A stretch of DNA of 64,000 bases, from the NCBI GenBank assembly GCA_029224185.1, contig CM055198.1, positions 8,745,124 through 8,809,123 on the forward strand, read 5' to 3'. Numbering within the stretch: position 1 is the stretch's first letter; each line of letters begins with the position of its first letter. Below, one piece after another: positions 62,790-64,000 of the stretch. The position numbers were made by a program, and so were the translations under genes. The notes beneath the pieces are model-generated. The model saw only the letters and a list, made by a program, of their open reading frames with translations, searched no databases and had not been told where the DNA came from. This DNA is from Karalla daura (Eukaryota > Chordata > Actinopteri > Chaetodontiformes > Leiognathidae).

Positions 62790-64000
62790 GAGCGAGCAGA
62801 CTGCTGGGTTGCCCTTGATGTCTCTCTCCGGGTTGTCACAAATAGTTTTGGTGCTGAAGCATCCCTCTCCACCTGCTCAAAACCAACTCCTCGAGCTCAG
62901 AGGATAGAAACCAAAATGAATTTGGTGACTGCACAGCGCCATCTGTTGATGGAGAGTGAGACGGAGCTCCAGCACTGCTGCCCTGTTTATTTAAGCTGTT
63001 TTGAGGGTTTTCAGACTTTTCAGCTTTGTCCGACCGTGTGTAGACTGTACCTGCAGCAGTCTCACACTGAGCTTTGACCTCTGTTATTCATTTATGCATG
63101 ACTTGAACTCACGTTGTGCTTGGGTGTTCATGTATTATCTCATCTCCACATGAGAGATAATGTCTTGATGAAAGTGATTCAGTGACTTCAGCTCAACACT
63201 GTTAATGAGTGGAGCTCCCTCATGTGAAGTGGTTCTGCTGTAAATGTCCACTGAAGTTTACAAGCCCAGAGTGAGATGACCCTGTTGACATCAGACCAAA
63301 AACGGCCCCGAGACTTAGGGTGAACACAGAGGGATGACATGAGGATCAGCGAGTAGAATTCAATCGAAAACTATTCTGAAGCACAAATGGTTTCAGCCAA
63401 TGGGGTCGACAAAGACTATTTCCCAAGGTTACAACCTGAAGAGAGAAACATTGCTCATACAGACTTCATTAACCCCACATAGATACTGGTACCCAGGGAG
63501 CCACCCACTTGCATTACATCAATATGGGGATTTTGTCATTTGTTGTTAAACACATGGCAATTTTTAGCAGTATCCCCGGTGGCGATGGACCTATTAAATA
63601 TTGGACTTAGGTGTGAGAGGTTTAAGTCTCGCCAAACAGAAAGACTGAGTTCTTGTTGGAGAGGCGAGAAGTGAGGGAAAACCCTGAAGAGGAAGAAGAG
63701 GGGCGTGTGGGAGGAGGAGGAGGAGGAGGGTGGCAAAATGATTCAAAGTCAGATGTGTGCAAACATGACTAAGGACTTTATTAACCAAATCATTTTCCCC
63801 ATAATATCCACAAATAAAAGTGATCTCTTTATATATATTCACATTGTATAATTTCATAGTGTGACAAAAAAATTCTCTTTTTTTTTCTTTTTTGGATTTC
63901 CAGCCATTCCTATTAATTGTCATTTGATCAGTCGCCATGCAGTCGTCAGAAAGGTTGAAAAACGTTACGATTGGTCAGCACTGGCGGTCGTGTCCGGCGT

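Larger units (their letters stand above)
51990..64000. other. 3' intergenic region without a recognised gene
   Basis: Scanning both strands, I recognise no exon of the mammalian neighbour DSCAM or of any other family. The region holds a hAT-type MITE, a repeat fragment split by a CA run, an AT-rich block, a foldback inverted repeat, and two unique stretches (55690..56060 and 60330..60680) that look like non-coding conserved DNA by composition and motif content. Confidence 0.6.

Overview
The window is vertebrate nuclear DNA, most probably from a teleost fish, and a percomorph is my best guess. The reasons are the split gene with long GT-AG introns, dense CA/GT microsatellites, many small DNA-transposon and retroposon relics of kinds common in bony fish, and a truncated Rex3/Expander-like RTE retroposon. 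No prokaryotic, organellar or viral gene organisation is visible.

I can support one protein-coding gene: pcp4 (Purkinje cell protein 4, PEP-19), on the + strand. It has three exons: exon 1 about 24361..24453, of which only 9 bases code (M-S-E); exon 2 at 43240..43291; and exon 3 from 51213, with the stop codon ending at 51343 and a 3' UTR to about 51610 or about 51975. Introns are 18,786 and 7,921 bases. The spliced product is 63 residues: a glycine/alanine/lysine-rich N-terminus, an acidic element, and an IQ motif that binds calmodulin. The promoter can be read directly: a reversed CCAAT box, a TATA box, an initiator with correct spacing, a CpG-rich setting and a near-ideal Kozak start.

Layout: 1..24080 is 5' intergenic DNA with no supported gene. 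It holds microsatellites, a terminal-inverted-repeat MITE (10831..11027), the RTE relic (19707..20336) and several fragments of one interspersed repeat family. 24120..24760 is the CpG-rich promoter and first exon. 24454..43239 is intron 1, with microsatellites, G/C-run tracts, a perfect 64-base tandem duplication (30095..30222) and stretches that look like cis-regulatory sequence. 43292..51212 is intron 2. 51344..52000 holds two clusters of polyadenylation signals. 52000..64000 is 3' intergenic DNA with a hAT-type MITE that keeps an 8-bp target duplication, an AT-rich block and a foldback inverted repeat.

In mammals PCP4 lies beside DSCAM, but no DSCAM exon is recognisable in the 12 kb downstream here. 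The many other open reading frames of 60-210 codons look like chance or low-complexity frames. I found no convincing novel gene system. The best leads are the regulatory landscape of pcp4 and the small structured repeats.
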